Source: Enchytraeus crypticus (taxonomy: Eukaryota; Annelida; Clitellata; Enchytraeida; Enchytraeidae). From it: a stretch of DNA of 64,000 bases. Position numbers and translations under genes: made by a program. Location: contig CAJHZI010000556.1 of the NCBI GenBank assembly GCA_905160935.1, forward strand, positions 388,001 to 452,000, read 5' to 3'. Under the pieces are notes generated by a model. The model did not search any database. It saw only the letters and a program-made list of their open reading frames with translations, and was not told the DNA's origin. Of the stretch, positions 53,251 through 63,978 are shown piece after piece; position 1 is the stretch's first letter, and every line of letters begins with the position of its first letter.

Positions 53251-53497
53251 ATACGCATCCATTTTGCGAAACTTGACCATACACAACTGTACACTTGTAG
53301 GCCTATTATATTTATAATAAGATAAACTGTACGTAAGCCTGTGTATAAAGTACAAAACTAGTTAACATTTCACTTTGCTGAGCTCTTTGGACTCAGTGCA
53401 TTTAAAGCATCAGAGTCAGATTCTAGACACTAGAGTATTAGACGTACATGTATATTAGGCCTATGTCTGCAAGTTGACGTAAAGCATGCGCTGCTTA

Positions 53498-54261
53498 GTG
53501 ACATACAGTGGCGGATCCAGGGGGTCCCAGGGGGCCCGCCCCCCCCTTAGGCCCAGCCGATAAAAAATTTAAACTATATTTTCATTGTTTCTTTGGAAAT
53601 TTTATTGTGTCAGTGTGTTTTTAACGGCATTGGTTGGGGGGAGGGGGGGGGGGGGTACGAGAGGGAACTCAGTTCCACTATAGATCAATTTTTTTAAATA
53701 TGGGATTAGGGGCCCATATTTGGTATCCTAGGAGCCCTGTATAATGGAAGACTGCCCGAAAAATGTTGATCGTTTCACTAGCTCTTAATTTTCATTTTAA
53801 CCACTATATAAGAGGAAAATGGTGTAAGTAAAAAATGTGAACTCTGTCCCAGAGCAGTGGTGCAAACAGCCTTGGCTGGGAGAGACTTAGGTCCCCCACC
53901 TCCCTACCGCCAAAATTAGGTCACTTTTGCAATTCGTCCAGATCCGCTGAGTTTCTTCAGAGGTGAAAAATAGCCTACTTTTTTTCCCAACAAATGTCAA
54001 ATTTTAGGCATTTCAGGTTTTCCTCTCACTTTCGTACGGGTATGAGTGTGGGGGGGGGCGTAAGATACGGGGATACACTCACTCTATGAGCCGAGCGCAG
54101 TAGTGAAAAAAATGAGCCATATCCCCCCCCGCCACAGCATTTTTCTGGTTGCGTCACATGTCCCGAAGAAGGCGGGAGGGGGGGTAAGAAAAAATGTGCA
54201 CTCTCAAAAATATTTTCGGGCCCCCCCTTAAAAAATTCCTGGATCCGCCCCTGGTGACATA
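53498..54261. mobile_element. Non-autonomous hAT element with 8-bp target-site duplication
   Basis: The element is 53506-54253 (748 bp). It starts CAGTGGCGGATCCAGG and ends CCTGGATCCGCCCCTG, inverted repeats that differ at one base, flanked by identical GTGACATA at 53498-53505 and 54254-54261. Both ends are followed inwards by G- or C-runs. The interior holds no ORF for a transposase. Confidence 0.92.
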
Positions 54262-54394
54262 GTTACAACTAAACTATTACTATGAACTGATTTCATGCTG
54301 TAGCACACTTAAAACTAAAAGCCTCTACATGTAGAATATGCTACGTATCGTTAAAACATATTAACAGCAATGATATGTCACAGAACCTACTCGT

Positions 54395-54500
54395 GATCAT
54401 AGACCACACTGTGATGTCACGAGAGAGTGGCGCAATGCGCATGCGTGTGACCCTGATGCGTGATTCACCTTCAAACATCACACGTGACCTTGTTCACATG
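54395..54500. promoter_or_regulatory. Cluster of transcription-factor-like sites
   Basis: Within about 100 bp: a TGATGTCACGAG block, the NRF1-like TGCGCATGCG (54436-54445), CACGTG (54481-54486) overlapping TGACCTTG (54485-54492, nuclear-receptor half-site). No adjacent gene was recognised. Confidence 0.25.
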
Positions 54501-55685
54501 ACGGCATTAACAAATAAGCTAATGACGGCAGAAATACTGATATTCATAAGTTTATGATCTCAAAGCTTATGACTGGGTAATTTTGTTGTTTTATTAAATT
54601 TTTCACACAAAAATACGGCAATTTTTATTTTTTTTAGAATATTTAACGAATGTTCTAGAAAGAAATGTATATAGCTTTGTTATACAGAAAGCAAGATATG
54701 ACTTAACATCTCTCACAATCATTTCGTTAGAAAACTTTCTTAAATGAGAAATTTCTATAATTTTTCTTATAGGAGATGTTAGGGAGCAGTCCAATTCTTT
54801 GAAATCCATCTATTTGTGGCAGATTTATCTTGTAAAAGCTTTAATACAGAGTAACTACTAGCATATTTATAACAAAACGTCTTGATCACAAATTCACAAG
54901 TCGCTTTTCTGCAAGAATTCTGAGAGAACCTAATAATATAGCACAGCGGTGGTTAACTAGATAGCGTAATCTGATTGTTTTCTGATGACCGACTGATCGA
55001 TATTACTTTATTTTCTCTTTTATCAGACATAGTTTAACTTTGGATTAAGAACCATATTCTTCTCTGCTATAAATTACGGCATACTATATAATAAACTCGT
55101 TAAGTCAAGTTTTTAATTTAATCATCTCATAGTAGGTATATTATTATATTAATAGTTCTTCGTCAAATCATATGCCATTTAATAATTTTCTTTAATAATT
55201 ATAATGTTTGTGTTTATCCTAGCGCATCTTTCTACTACGTGGTTACAACGTAATTCCACGCTATGTAACTCTCTTCTGATGTTTTCTTGTTTACTATAAC
55301 AATATAACTTAAACCACGCACAATAACTTTGAAAATTTTCATCGCTAGTTATTACTATTTATATGGCTGCAATCTAAAGAGATACATTATTTGACTTATT
55401 TATTTTTATGTTCTCTTGTTTATTATAATTTATACCACGCACAATAACTTAGACAATTTTAGTTATATGGCTGCAATCGAAAGATATGCATTATTTTACT
55501 ATGTATATTTACTTGTGAGGAGAAATCTTTATTACCCAGCAATCCTTCATGCGCAATGTCGTTTAATTTAAGTTTACTCATTAACTAACTGTTTGTATCA
55601 GAGGAAGTGCAATGTCAGAAAATAAATCTGAATATTTTGTAAATAGTTCCGTTTTTTCGTAGAAAATTATTCTGACGGTTTCGCG

Positions 55686-55689
<4 letters not shown>

Positions 55690-55736
<47 letters not shown>
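55690..55736. repeat. (GA)n microsatellite
   Basis: About 23 uninterrupted GA units. Confidence 0.95.
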
Positions 55737-55741
<5 letters not shown>

Positions 55742-56094
55742 AAGAACGAACTACATGTATATAAGAAACATCATATAACACACATACCAAGAGGCCAAGA
55801 TACACGCAAACAGACACTAGGTATTTATAAGGATATAGATACCCTATCTAGTTGACAGCTTACAACTACAAAGCAAACTGAATAAACAAATTCTCACAAT
55901 CTAGCAGAAAATGAAAATAACAATAAAACTGCAAATTATTATAGCGATATATTGATATAATTGATACGATACAGTAACTTAACTACACCATCGGTCGTCA
56001 TGGTAGACTACTTCATGGCGACCTAACCGCAGTTTCTATCAGACCTACGAAACCCAAACGTTCCTTGTTCCTTAAATGTAGCTTATGAGATATC

Positions 56095-56240
56095 ATCATC
56101 ATCTTATCTTAAATCCCAGTTAACCAGGGTCGGGATACGAATTTCTCCAGTCCTCCCTGCACCACACCATATCTTCAGTAAATCCACTATTTTTCATGTC
56201 CTTCTAATTACCGCATCCCACGTCAGTTGTGGTCAAGGTC
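56095..56240 (+). repeat. Interspersed repeat family E
   Basis: (ATC)n, TTAAATCCCAGTTAACCAGG, GTCGGGATACGAATTTCTCC, AGTCCTCCCTGCACCACACC; inverse of 28.1 and 44.7 kb. Confidence 0.55.
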
Positions 56241-57099
56241 TCTCTATGCAGCTTATGAGATAAATTGAAATTAATTGCTTGTTGTATTTTGACAATAATT
56301 ACCATATAGATTCTGATAACAACAACCAGTTAGATTTTGAGAACAACAACCAGTTAGACTCGGCTAACAACAACCATGCCCAGATGATTCTGAAAATAAC
56401 AACCACATAGTTGAATGATGATTTTAATGATTTTGTTAGCGATTGTGTTGTTGTTGTTATAACGGCTGCTGTTATGGACCCACATTCCTTCATTGAGAAT
56501 GATTTTGTCTGGTAGAGAAACTTCTGCTGCAAATTCTACAAAGTATTATTTACATAGCAGTAAACAGTTTATTGGCTTATAGAGAGATGTTTACGAAAAT
56601 TCTATTCTACTATTGGACAAGTAGGTATTGAATTAAGTTGCCGAAGCTTCACGTTGGGTTTTGCGCTTCGTGATAATCCAACTAAAAGTCATGCGCTGTT
56701 TTGAAAGCTTTGTTTCGTTTACGAAGAAAAACACAAATCTAAAAATAGCCTCAAAACAGCCGAGAAAGAGATATATAACAGTAAACACAGCTGAGTGTTA
56801 GGCAAACGAAATATCACGAAAACAGAAATTTAGAAACCGAACTCTTGTCAGTCACGTATCAGGATGAGGCTTCTTCATTTACTAGCGACAATAAGCAAAT
56901 TAAGATTGAGTGTCCCTTTCGCGTGTTCTCATGGAGAGCGGGTGTCCAGGCATCCTATGGATTCCCGAGTTATCCGAGTCTTGCTGTGCTTCCAGGCCTC
57001 TGGACCTCAAAGTCACAAGCCAAAATAAATAAACAAATAAATAAATAAATATAAATGCATATACATAGGCCTATAAACTAATTAATAAAGTAATAAATG

Positions 57100-57102
<3 letters not shown>

Positions 57103-57147
<45 letters not shown>
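57103..57147. repeat. (TA)n microsatellite
   Basis: About 22 TA units. Confidence 0.95.
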
Positions 57148-57834
57148 TTGTATATATGATCTACTTATTTCAGGATTTACGATATAACTAAAGGATTGGA
57201 GCAGTGATCAATCAATTATTTAAATTTTACGAACCGGGGCCTCTATCCAGCAGAATAGCTTGACATTGCTTAATTGGAAGTCGTGGCAGTAATAACAAAA
57301 GCAGCCCATATGCAATCTGTGCTCGTAATTACTCTGTCTCGTTTGACCAGATTCCGTGGTATTACATAAACAAACTTAATCCGCTATTATTCAGCTATCC
57401 AAGCCTATATAGTGGAACTAAATAAGCCACTATTAGGTAGTTTATATCTTAGGTCTACATATGATGTGTTTATTCCAGAGCATTGCTTGTAATCTTCTCA
57501 TATTTTAAAGCAGAAACAGACAATAGTGATAATATAACTTAAGCTCGTCCCAACCTTTGAATTAAATTCTATTTGACGGCAGCTTATCATGGTTATTCGT
57601 GGAATCTTATGATTTAGTAAAGTAACTTACTTATTACTTATTATTAGAGTAGCTTACTTATTAGCCGAGCAGTTCTAATATTTGATCTAGAATTCAAAGA
57701 CATGTCGCCAAAGGTCTATCAAGAAAGTCAGAGAAATATAGGGGAAGGTTTCCTACATTGGACCCCTTAAAGAAAAGTAAGAGTTTTATGAAAGTATGAG
57801 AGAATGTGGTTATTTTGTAATATCCAACTCTTCT

Positions 57835-57990
57835 TCCTATTTCATAATACATTTATCAACTGTCTATCTGTATCAACTCTCTCCAGAACTTTATCATGGG
57901 CAACCTTTTGAATCCAGCTAATCCTCTCTATTCTTCCCCATATCCACATTTCCGAAGCCTCTAGTTTCCCGATATCTTCCTTCCTTAAAG
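57835..57990 (-). mobile_element. RTE-like LINE internal fragment
   Basis: Antisense match to 62.12-62.24 kb: ATTTATCAACTGTCTATCTG, CCAACTCTCTCCAG-like, TTTTGAATCCAGCTAATCCT, CTCTATTCTTC, CCACATTTCCGAAGCCTC, TAGTTTCC, ATATCTTCCTTCCTTAA. Ends abruptly at the hairpin that follows. Confidence 0.75.
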
Positions 57991-57992
57991 GC

Positions 57993-58060
57993 TTCATATG
58001 AAGGCTCTAGTCAATATTGAAACGTGGACGTTTCAATATTGACTAGAGCCTTCATATGAA
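57993..58060. repeat. Perfect 33-bp inverted repeat with 2-bp loop
   Basis: Arms 57993-58025 and 58028-58060 are exact reverse complements separated by GG. Each arm contains GGCTCTAGTCAATATTGAAA or its complement. Confidence 0.97.
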
Positions 58061-58815
58061 CCGTTAATTGGAAAGTGGCTAAATGTTACTCCAAGTTTAC
58101 TGTTTTCACTGCCAGGAGATGCACATTTCAATCAACTTCATCAATTTTTCAAAATAAATTGTATGCTGCGAAGTTTTCTTAAAACATTGTTGCACTGACT
58201 TAGTTTTAGACCTAATGTGTTAGTAACTTAGTATTTCATTTGCGCTGTCATGTCTATTCGGTAGAACAAACATATCTAACAGAAATGAATGAATCGAGTT
58301 GAAGGTTGCTGCTAAGTGAGTACATGAGATTAAACCGAGTCGTGCTATTACAAAGTAACATCGAATCATTATTCAGTTTAACCTGTGTAGGTTCACTTAA
58401 GCATGACTCAGCTACAGGTACTAATGCGGATTTGCATGATTCGATAAGCCTTGAAAAGCTCCATCATTGTTGTGACACCTGGTGAACACTTTTCAATTGA
58501 TCGCTTATTATTTATTTATTTTTTGCTTTTAAAAAGTAAGTTATAAGGCACTTAAGCTAGCCACGTTTGACTCAAGATCAGCCCAACTGGGAGTACAGCA
58601 TTCTGTGAAAGTCAACGTATTGACGATACTGGCAGAGAAATATTTGGTTCATGATTAATCTATAATCACGATCAAATTTTGTAAACTCATTTGGAGATAA
58701 ACCAAAGCTGCCACAGCTACATAGGCCCTATGGGTGAGTATACAAGATTCTTATTCTATTCTAGAGTGCTGTCGTATCAGTATCAAAACCATTGCACTAC
58801 AGGGACCAATGGATA

Positions 58816-58985
58816 AATTAGGGGTGGGGAGGCGAAGGGGAAATCAGTTCACCTAGCTCTCAGTTTTTCTGAGATGCGTTCCCCTGCTAGGGGCCCATGT
58901 TAGACACTATAGGAGACCAGTAAATACATTACAGGGGGCCAGAAAATTCTGACCTTTCCCCTTGCTCTCAATTACCACTTTAACT
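58816..58985 (+). repeat. Interspersed repeat family G
   Basis: GGGGTGGGGAGGCGAAGGGG, CTAGCTCTCAGTTTTTCTGA, GATGCGTTCCCCTGCTAGGG, then CTTGCTCTCAATTACCACTT; matches 44233-44575. Confidence 0.55.
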
Positions 58986-59034
58986 ACTGACAGGGTCACA
59001 AATATTAATAATTGCATAGTATCAACAAAAAGAT

Positions 59035-59150
59035 TGCTACTGTCGTCCATGACAACATCGAACGCTATTAAGAGAAATCCCAGCTGGTGAGCAATAAGAA
59101 CGTCAAAAACGGTATAAATTCTGAAATCCTTATAAAGTCAGTCCAGTGTT
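59035..59150 (-). mobile_element. Solo 3' end of the CR1-like LINE
   Basis: TTGCTACTGTCGTCCATGAC, AACATCGAACGCTATT, CAGCTGGTGAGCAATAAG, CAAAAACGGTATAAATTC. Confidence 0.65.
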
Positions 59151-59460
59151 AAGTACATACCTAGTAGTACACACATAGTGGTAGTACTCATCTATCCATG
59201 TACTTCTTATGACTATTTACCATGAGATGGTATATTAGCAGATTAGCGAGTAGGCCTATTAAATTCAATTAAATTCTTAGTAAGCCTCCTGGTATTCTAG
59301 CTTGCACTAAGAGCAACTATAGAAAAATAATTGTAGTTGTTAATGTTGAATAATTGTGAGGGTGAATACAGAGCCCTGGCAAGTGTTTTTAAGTTGGGGG
59401 AGCATTAATTAGTTGAAGATGCATAAAAAGAGTAACAAAAGTGTAACATGGGCTGTCCAA

Positions 59461-59468
59461 CACACACA

Positions 59469-59551
<83 letters not shown>
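59461..59551. repeat. (CA)n(TA)n compound microsatellite
   Basis: About 31 CA units followed by about 14 TA units. Confidence 0.97.
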
Positions 59552-59553
<2 letters not shown>

Positions 59554-61651
59554 GCATAATAGCAGTATGTAATCTAAATTTTATTTAAAATCCCACAAAT
59601 AAATATTGCCCTTCTATAATAATTGGAACATTTTATGAATAGGCCCACCTGAACTGCTGAACTGAATGTGTTTGCAACCGATCGACTGACACTCCAATGA
59701 TAGGAGCACTTTAAATAATCATTTGCTTCAAAATACAGCTAACTTTATAATAATACGAACTAAGTAAAATTGTAACCGTTTATAGGGTAAATTTAAACTG
59801 AATGGCAAACAGGAATTTTAATCCAATTCAATTTAATTTTTATCCCATCTAATTTTAATTTAAACAAAATTAATCCAACAATTGAGATAACACTTTACAC
59901 TCTCAGCCTCTTGGCCTGAAATGACGCTATACATGTATAATCCGATGAATACCTTCGATATCTGGTACCTGCATGTTAACTGATATTGCCTAAATGAGGA
60001 TAAAGTGTCAGAGTAGTCTGTAGATGTAGTAGCCCATATACAGTCACATTGATGTCTGACGACATGTTATACTGTACATATGTTAGCTATTTATTATATC
60101 TAACGCTCTACTGCCTTCACACTTCACAGGGCTTTATCTGTAGAGGGATGACTGATTCCAACTTAAGAATCAACCTCTATTGAATAACTTGACTATCAGC
60201 TACCTTTATTGTAGTATATGTACTTGTACATGAATAAAGTACAAAAAATTAGAATGCTATTGTCATTAAGGACAATATCAGCACTGTAATAGTATCATTA
60301 TTAAACACTGATATTAGATAACGATAATTGAACATTGCAATAATTCGTACATGTAGTTTAATTAGCCAATTATAAATTCATCAGTCCTGTATTTACCAAA
60401 GTTTTATTATCTGATCGACAAGCCTATAGGAATGGAATCCAAGAAACTTCAATCTGAACCTTGTAGGCCTACTAATAAGCTACTTAACATAATTTAACCC
60501 ATTTAATTATTTAATTAAATAAATAAGCGAAATGAAAGAGGTAATAAAACAGTCAAAGATATAAATATGCATACCACATGCCTGAAAACAAATACACAAT
60601 CCACAAAATTTATGAAAAATTAAATTAAATTAATAGAAATTAGACTATAGCTAAATAAAATCCAAATGTAAACATTAAAAAATTGTGAATATCAAACACA
60701 CCAAGTGGAATAAGAGGGCCGGTGGGGGCTTAATTGTTTGCCATAATAGCGCTAGTAGGCCTATACTGTATATCTTTTCATTTAAAACTGAGCGCAGAGA
60801 TACCCTACACTTCCACCAGATGGGCAAGAGCATGGTATACGGAATGTGGGCACAAAACAATAGAAACTAATACCTATTCAATTTTGATTACTTTGTTAAT
60901 TTTTTAAATATTTCGTAATAAAAGTTGTTACTTTAATGAACAATTAGTTCTATAACTGATGTAAAATGGATGATTACCGGAATCCTTCCCTTAAAAAATT
61001 TCACATTAGAGCTGGTGGGCAATGGTGTATCCCTTGCACTCAGACTCATAAAAGCGTGATAAACTCGCTGCGATGAAAGCCACCTGCTAATTCAAGCGAG
61101 TTAATGTCTCATGGGAGGATGTGTGCGGTAGGTGTGACTGTCTAGAGATCAGATAATTAAGTTTCTGTTATCTATTCGTCAATATAACGACTACTAACAG
61201 ATTCCCTCATACCTCTATGAGTTAATTAACTCCGAAAAAAGCCAGTAGAAATCTGATTTCGGCAATCACTAAGTTTTTTTAAATTCAACTTGGGGGAGCA
61301 TTGATAGGACCTGGCGCCATGGGTGTGAAACTTGGGAGAGCATAGGCGCCGGTGCGCTATAGGTTGCCAGGTCCATGGGTGAATATATATGCAAAATAAC
61401 TTTGAAAAATAAAACAAATTTCGTGATGTATATTTATAGCATATTTATATTTTATGCTAATTATATATTTGTGTTATATTATGCCAATAATATTTGTGAT
61501 TATTATACAAGTTATCATGTAGCACGTAACACGTAACTTATTATTCGTTAATCTGTTTTGCATAATTAATTTTTTACTATATGTGCATGACCATTGCACA
61601 ATGACTTAGTGCCAAACTGCATTGCCCCGGTATCGAAATAAAGAAATAAGG

Positions 61652-61655
<4 letters not shown>
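59552..61655. other. Non-coding region
   Basis: No protein recognised. A short CR1-like 3' end remnant lies at 60243-60290 (AATTAGAATGCTATTGTC). Confidence 0.4.

Positions 61656-61656
<1 letters not shown>

Positions 61657-61698
<42 letters not shown>
61657..61698. repeat. (TA)n microsatellite
   Basis: About 21 TA units directly abutting the 5' end of the RTE-like LINE copy. Confidence 0.95.
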
Positions 61699-61699
<1 letters not shown>

Positions 61700-61701
<2 letters not shown>

Positions 61702-62464
61702 CCAAGGAATATATATGCAGATGACCAAGGAATGGTAGCGTGCAGTGAGATGGGATTGCAGAAGATAATGGATAGGCTGAATGATACTGCTTTGAGATAT
61801 GGCATGAAGATTAATATAAAAAAGACCAAGGTTATGAGAGTGTCCAATAATAAAGGTGAAGTTAATATCACAATAAATGGTACGATATTGGAACAGGTAA
61901 GGAGTTTCAAATATTTGGGTCATACTATAACCGATGATGGGAAATGTGAGACGGAAATATGCAGTAGGATTGCACAAGCAAAAGCGGCCTTTGGTAGTAG
62001 AAAAGAACTATTAACAAAAGTCTAAAGAAAGACACAAAGATAAAGATAGTGAAAACTTTGGTTTGGACCACGCTATTGTATGGATGTGAAACATGGACCT
62101 TAAGGAAGGAAGATATTAGGAAACTGGAGGCATTGGAAATGTGTATTTGGAGAAGAATGGAGAGGATTAGCTAGACTCAAAAGGTTACAAATGAGGAAGT
62201 CCTGGAGAGAGTTGGAACAGATAGACAGTTGATAAATGTATTAAGAAATAAGAAGAAGAGATGGATAGGACACATTCTAAGGGGGGAAGGTCTATTAAAA
62301 GATGTCATAGAAGGTAGAATGGAAGGAAAAAGAGGCAGGGGCAGGCCGAGATTAGGTATGTTAGATGATTTAAAGACCCACTCATATGTGGAAATGAAGA
62401 GGAAGGCGGAAGACAGAGAAGAGTGGAGGCGTTATGTACCATGGACCTGCCACCAGGCAGTGCA

Positions 62465-62468
<4 letters not shown>
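61700..62468 (+). mobile_element. 5'-truncated, frameshifted RTE-like LINE: end of the reverse-transcriptase ORF
   Basis: Begins just before the polymerase catalytic box, IYADDQG (YADD at 61714-61725), then MKINIKKTKVM, FKYLGHTITDDG, and after a frame change near 62022 LLYGCETWTLRKEDI. A TAG lies near 62172. The final part reads RWIGHILRGEGLLKDVIEGR, then GRGRPRLGMLDDL, AEDREEWRRYVP and stops at TAA 62466-62468. This tail matches the RTE/BovB pattern. The copy is dead: no endonuclease domain, one shift, one stop. (TA)n tracts lie at both ends. Confidence 0.85.

Positions 62469-62520
<52 letters not shown>
62469..62520. repeat. (TA)n microsatellite
   Basis: About 26 TA units between two opposed LINE copies. 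Confidence 0.95.
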
Positions 62521-62523
<3 letters not shown>

Positions 62524-62790
62524 GATCTTTAAATCATCTAACATTCTTAATCTTTGTCTGCCTCTGCTTCTCTTTTCTTCCATTTCACCTTATACGTACT
62601 AACTCTTTCCAGTATTTCTTCATTTGTAACTGTTTAAGTCTAGGTAATCTTTTCCATTCATTTCCATATCCACATTTCTAATGCCTCTAGTTTCCTTATA
62701 TCTTCTTTCCTTAAGATCCATGCTCCACATTCATTTAAGCCTAGTAGCGTGGTCCATACCAAGGTTTTTCAATATCGTTATCTATTCGTA
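62521..62790 (-). mobile_element. RTE-like LINE fragment, inverted relative to its neighbour
   Basis: Plus strand GTGGATCTTTAAATCATCTA, TTTGTCTGCCTCTGCTTCTC, then TATCCACATTTCTAATGCCT, TTAAGATCCATGCTCCACAT and GTGGTCCATACCAAGG, the complement of parts of 62.05-62.38 kb, with an internal deletion. Confidence 0.75.
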
Positions 62791-62889
62791 TAGGTCTGTA
62801 GTATTCTGAGTAAAATTCTATATAAACACACGAATACAATACTTTCACATAAAACCTACTCCATCTAAATCTACAGAATTTTCCTGAAA

Positions 62890-63058
62890 GCGGTGTTTAT
62901 CTCTAGAGGCAGGCTAGAGGGAGCTAGTAGATCTCTGAGGTGGCTGGTGTTTATCTCTAGAGGCAGGCTAGAGGACGAGGACGCTAGTAGATCTCTGAAG
63001 TGGCTGATGTTTATTTCTGAGACAGGTTAGAGGTGCTAGTAGATCTCTGAAGTGGCTG
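62890..63058. repeat. Three-copy tandem repeat overlapping the end of the knottin-like exon
   Basis: Three copies (spacing 60 and 52 bp) of a unit with CTAGTAGATCTCTGARGTGG, CTGRTGTTTAT and GCAGGCTAGAGG. The rightmost copy includes the stop codon and the last codons of the cysteine-rich exon, so the array duplicates the coding end and the 3' UTR. Confidence 0.85.
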
Positions 63059-63176
63059 GCACGCAGATACAAGGTCCGAGGTTGGCGAGGCAGAATCCAC
63101 TCCTGTAGTTGGTGCACTTGAGTCCTGCACAGCATGGATTGGTGTAGGGATTGCAGGGTTCCGCCTGCCATGAACA
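63036..63176 (-). CDS. Last exon of a secreted cysteine-rich (knottin/ICK-like) peptide, partial
   Basis: In gene direction, an acceptor GATGGCAG is followed by an open 46-codon segment ending at TAG (63036-63038). It contains eight cysteines spaced C-x6-C-x6-CC-x4-C-x7-C-x6-C-x-C. The first six fit the inhibitor-cystine-knot framework. The upstream frame closes with a stop before the acceptor, so this is an exon, not an ORF. It is in phase 0 if the exon begins at 63176. A second CAG 12 nt further in (exon from 63164) would drop the first cysteine. Signal-peptide and any propeptide exons lie beyond the right edge. Such peptides include channel-active toxins, antimicrobial peptides and neuropeptide-like proteins; the role cannot be set from one exon. 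It is in a different frame from the longer ORFs overlapping it, which are shadows. Confidence 0.5.
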   Translation of the reverse strand, partial: CSWQAEPCNPYTNPCCAGLKCTNYRSGFCLANLGPCICVPATSEIY

Positions 63177-63182
63177 CTGCCA

Positions 63183-63230
63183 TCAACAACAACGCTTAGA
63201 GTACTGTTGTCGTCCAAGATAACAAAGAGA
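63183..63230 (-). mobile_element. CR1-like LINE 3' terminus fragment
   Basis: CAACAACAACGCTTAGAGTA, CTGTTGTCGTCCAAGATAAC; its (GTT)n tail runs directly into the acceptor of the exon at 63036-63176. Confidence 0.5.
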
Positions 63231-63235
63231 AATAA

Positions 63236-63300
63236 AAAGCTAAAGCTAATGCTAGCGTCAGTTTCCTCACTCGAAAGCGATGTCAGTGACGGGCGAGATA
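63236..63300 (-). mobile_element. SINE family B, 3' half
   Basis: AAGCTAAAGCTAATG, CGTCAGTTTCCTCACTCG, AAAGCGATGTCAGTGACGGG: complement of the family B body. Confidence 0.65.
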
Positions 63301-63907
63301 ATTATAATCTAATATATAGTATAATCTAAAACAAAAAAGACAATTAGAATCTTATATAATCATCATAGAAGCTTCAATAAATATAATGTCCAAGGCTAAA
63401 GTTATGAATTTAGCCCAAGCCTAGGAGAGTTATTGAATGAAAGAAGTAGGCCTAACGGCCTTGACGTAGCATGTGGGTTGCACATTTTTATCAAGCTAAT
63501 TTAAAGTTTACGCAAATGAGCATCCTAGGTATGCGTTAAGTAAATGAATGAAGCATTAATAGCATATAATATTGTATATGTATTGTAGGTCTATATACAT
63601 GTACGTACATATCATGCAATGACGCATACATACGCTTGTACATGGACATGTTCTTAGAAATAAACGCTGTTACGGACAATGGGTAAAATATTTACTGTTC
63701 ATCATTGAGTTGGAAATCTGTAGGACTTGATTGTTTTGATGTGAATTGAACTTCATTCATTCTGAAAAGAGCTAGAGCATTTAGACTAATTAGACTAGCT
63801 AAGTTAACAATATAACTTAATTCTACTGGTCTTAATTTACTTAATTCTACTTTATTATTAAATTAACTTTAATTAGGTAAGGATTTAGCGAAATCAGTTA
63901 AGCGGCG

Positions 63908-63978
63908 TGTCAGTTGAACGAAGTAAACGAGGTTGATCTCAGTTGTCAGTTGAACGAAGTAAACAAGGTTGATCTCGG
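63908..63978. repeat. 36-bp direct repeat, two copies
   Basis: TGTCAGTTGAACGAAGTAAA followed by CRAGGTTGATCTC occurs twice at a 36-bp period. Confidence 0.9.

Larger units (their letters stand above)
54600..57830. other. Non-coding region
   Basis: No recognised protein on either strand. Contains a (GA)n at 55690-55736, family E near 56095-56240, a run of ACAACAACCAGTTAGA-like units at 56320-56410 and a (TA)n at 57103-57147. Confidence 0.45.

Noticed and set aside
52865-53325. His/Thr-rich ORFs such as HNHTQPHR repeats
   Set aside because: Product of the ACACAACCAT minisatellite and the inserted CR1-like end.
62968-63217. 68- and 74-codon ORFs at the right edge
   Set aside because: They are shadow frames of the cysteine-rich exon and its repeat array; the eight-cysteine frame with a splice acceptor is better supported.
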